Source: Halanaeroarchaeum sp051744605 (GTDB taxonomy: Archaea > Halobacteriota > Halobacteria > Halobacteriales > Halobacteriaceae). From it: a DNA stretch of 5,931 nucleotides. Positions within the stretch are counted from its first letter, which is position 1. Each line of letters begins with the position of its first letter. Shown here one piece after another: positions 5,911 to 5,931 of this stretch. The notes under the pieces are model-generated. The model was not told the DNA's origin, searched no databases, and saw nothing but the letters and a program-made list of their open reading frames with translations. The stretch is from positions 1 through 5,931 of the forward strand of contig JBNJDE010000120.1 of NCBI GenBank assembly GCA_051744605.1, given 5' to 3'. A program made the position numbers and the translations under genes.

Positions 5911-5931
5911 TGGGCAAATTTGGACTCCCGC
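5910..5931 (+). CDS. Possible start of a third operon gene (partial)
   Basis: The ATG at 5910-5912 overlaps the TGA of the helicase gene (5908-5910) in a TGATG junction, a common arrangement for coupled genes. Seven codons are visible (MGKFGLP) before the window ends, and no stop intervenes. No clear Shine-Dalgarno precedes it; the upstream bases are ACAACGTCCCGAT. The run is too short to identify or to exclude chance. Confidence 0.3.

Overview
The window looks like haloarchaeal chromosome. The DNA is GC-rich. The two long proteins are rich in Asp and Glu and poor in Lys and Cys. The first gene appears to start at a GTG with no Shine-Dalgarno, with a TATA-like box about 28 nt upstream, which fits a leaderless haloarchaeal transcript. 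This assignment rests on composition and style only; no taxonomic marker gene is present.

Layout: (1) Positions 1-454 are a leader or intergenic stretch with no convincing gene. It holds several perfect or near-perfect inverted repeats: a nested stem-loop at 99-154 and a pair of competing hairpins at 235-264. It also has a T-arm-like fragment at 73-97, a weak small-ORF candidate at 172-267, and a strongly C-rich, G-poor run leading into the first start codon. (2) Positions 455-3040 (+) encode an 861-residue AddB-like protein: a degenerate SF1 helicase fold without a Walker A motif, followed by an intact RecB-type PD-(D/E)XK nuclease domain. (3) Positions 3037-5910 (+) encode a 957-residue AddA-like protein: a complete UvrD/Rep-type SF1A helicase followed by a second RecB-type nuclease domain. 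(4) At 5910 an ATG overlapping the stop codon of gene 2 may begin a third gene, but only seven codons lie in the window.

The two genes overlap by ATGA, and a strong Shine-Dalgarno precedes the second, so they are very probably one transcriptionally and translationally coupled operon. By analogy with bacterial AddAB, the products would form a heterodimer with one active helicase motor and two nuclease sites that unwinds and degrades or resects DNA from double-strand breaks. Whether its job here is recombination repair, replication-fork processing or defence against foreign DNA cannot be read from this window.

The most unusual points are the compact size of both subunits, the apparent loss in the AddB-like subunit of the cysteines that hold the iron-sulfur cluster in bacterial AddB, a Gln in place of the usual Arg in helicase motif III of the AddA-like subunit, and the unexplained hairpin-rich upstream region. 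The genes themselves look like a divergent version of a known enzyme class rather than a wholly new system.
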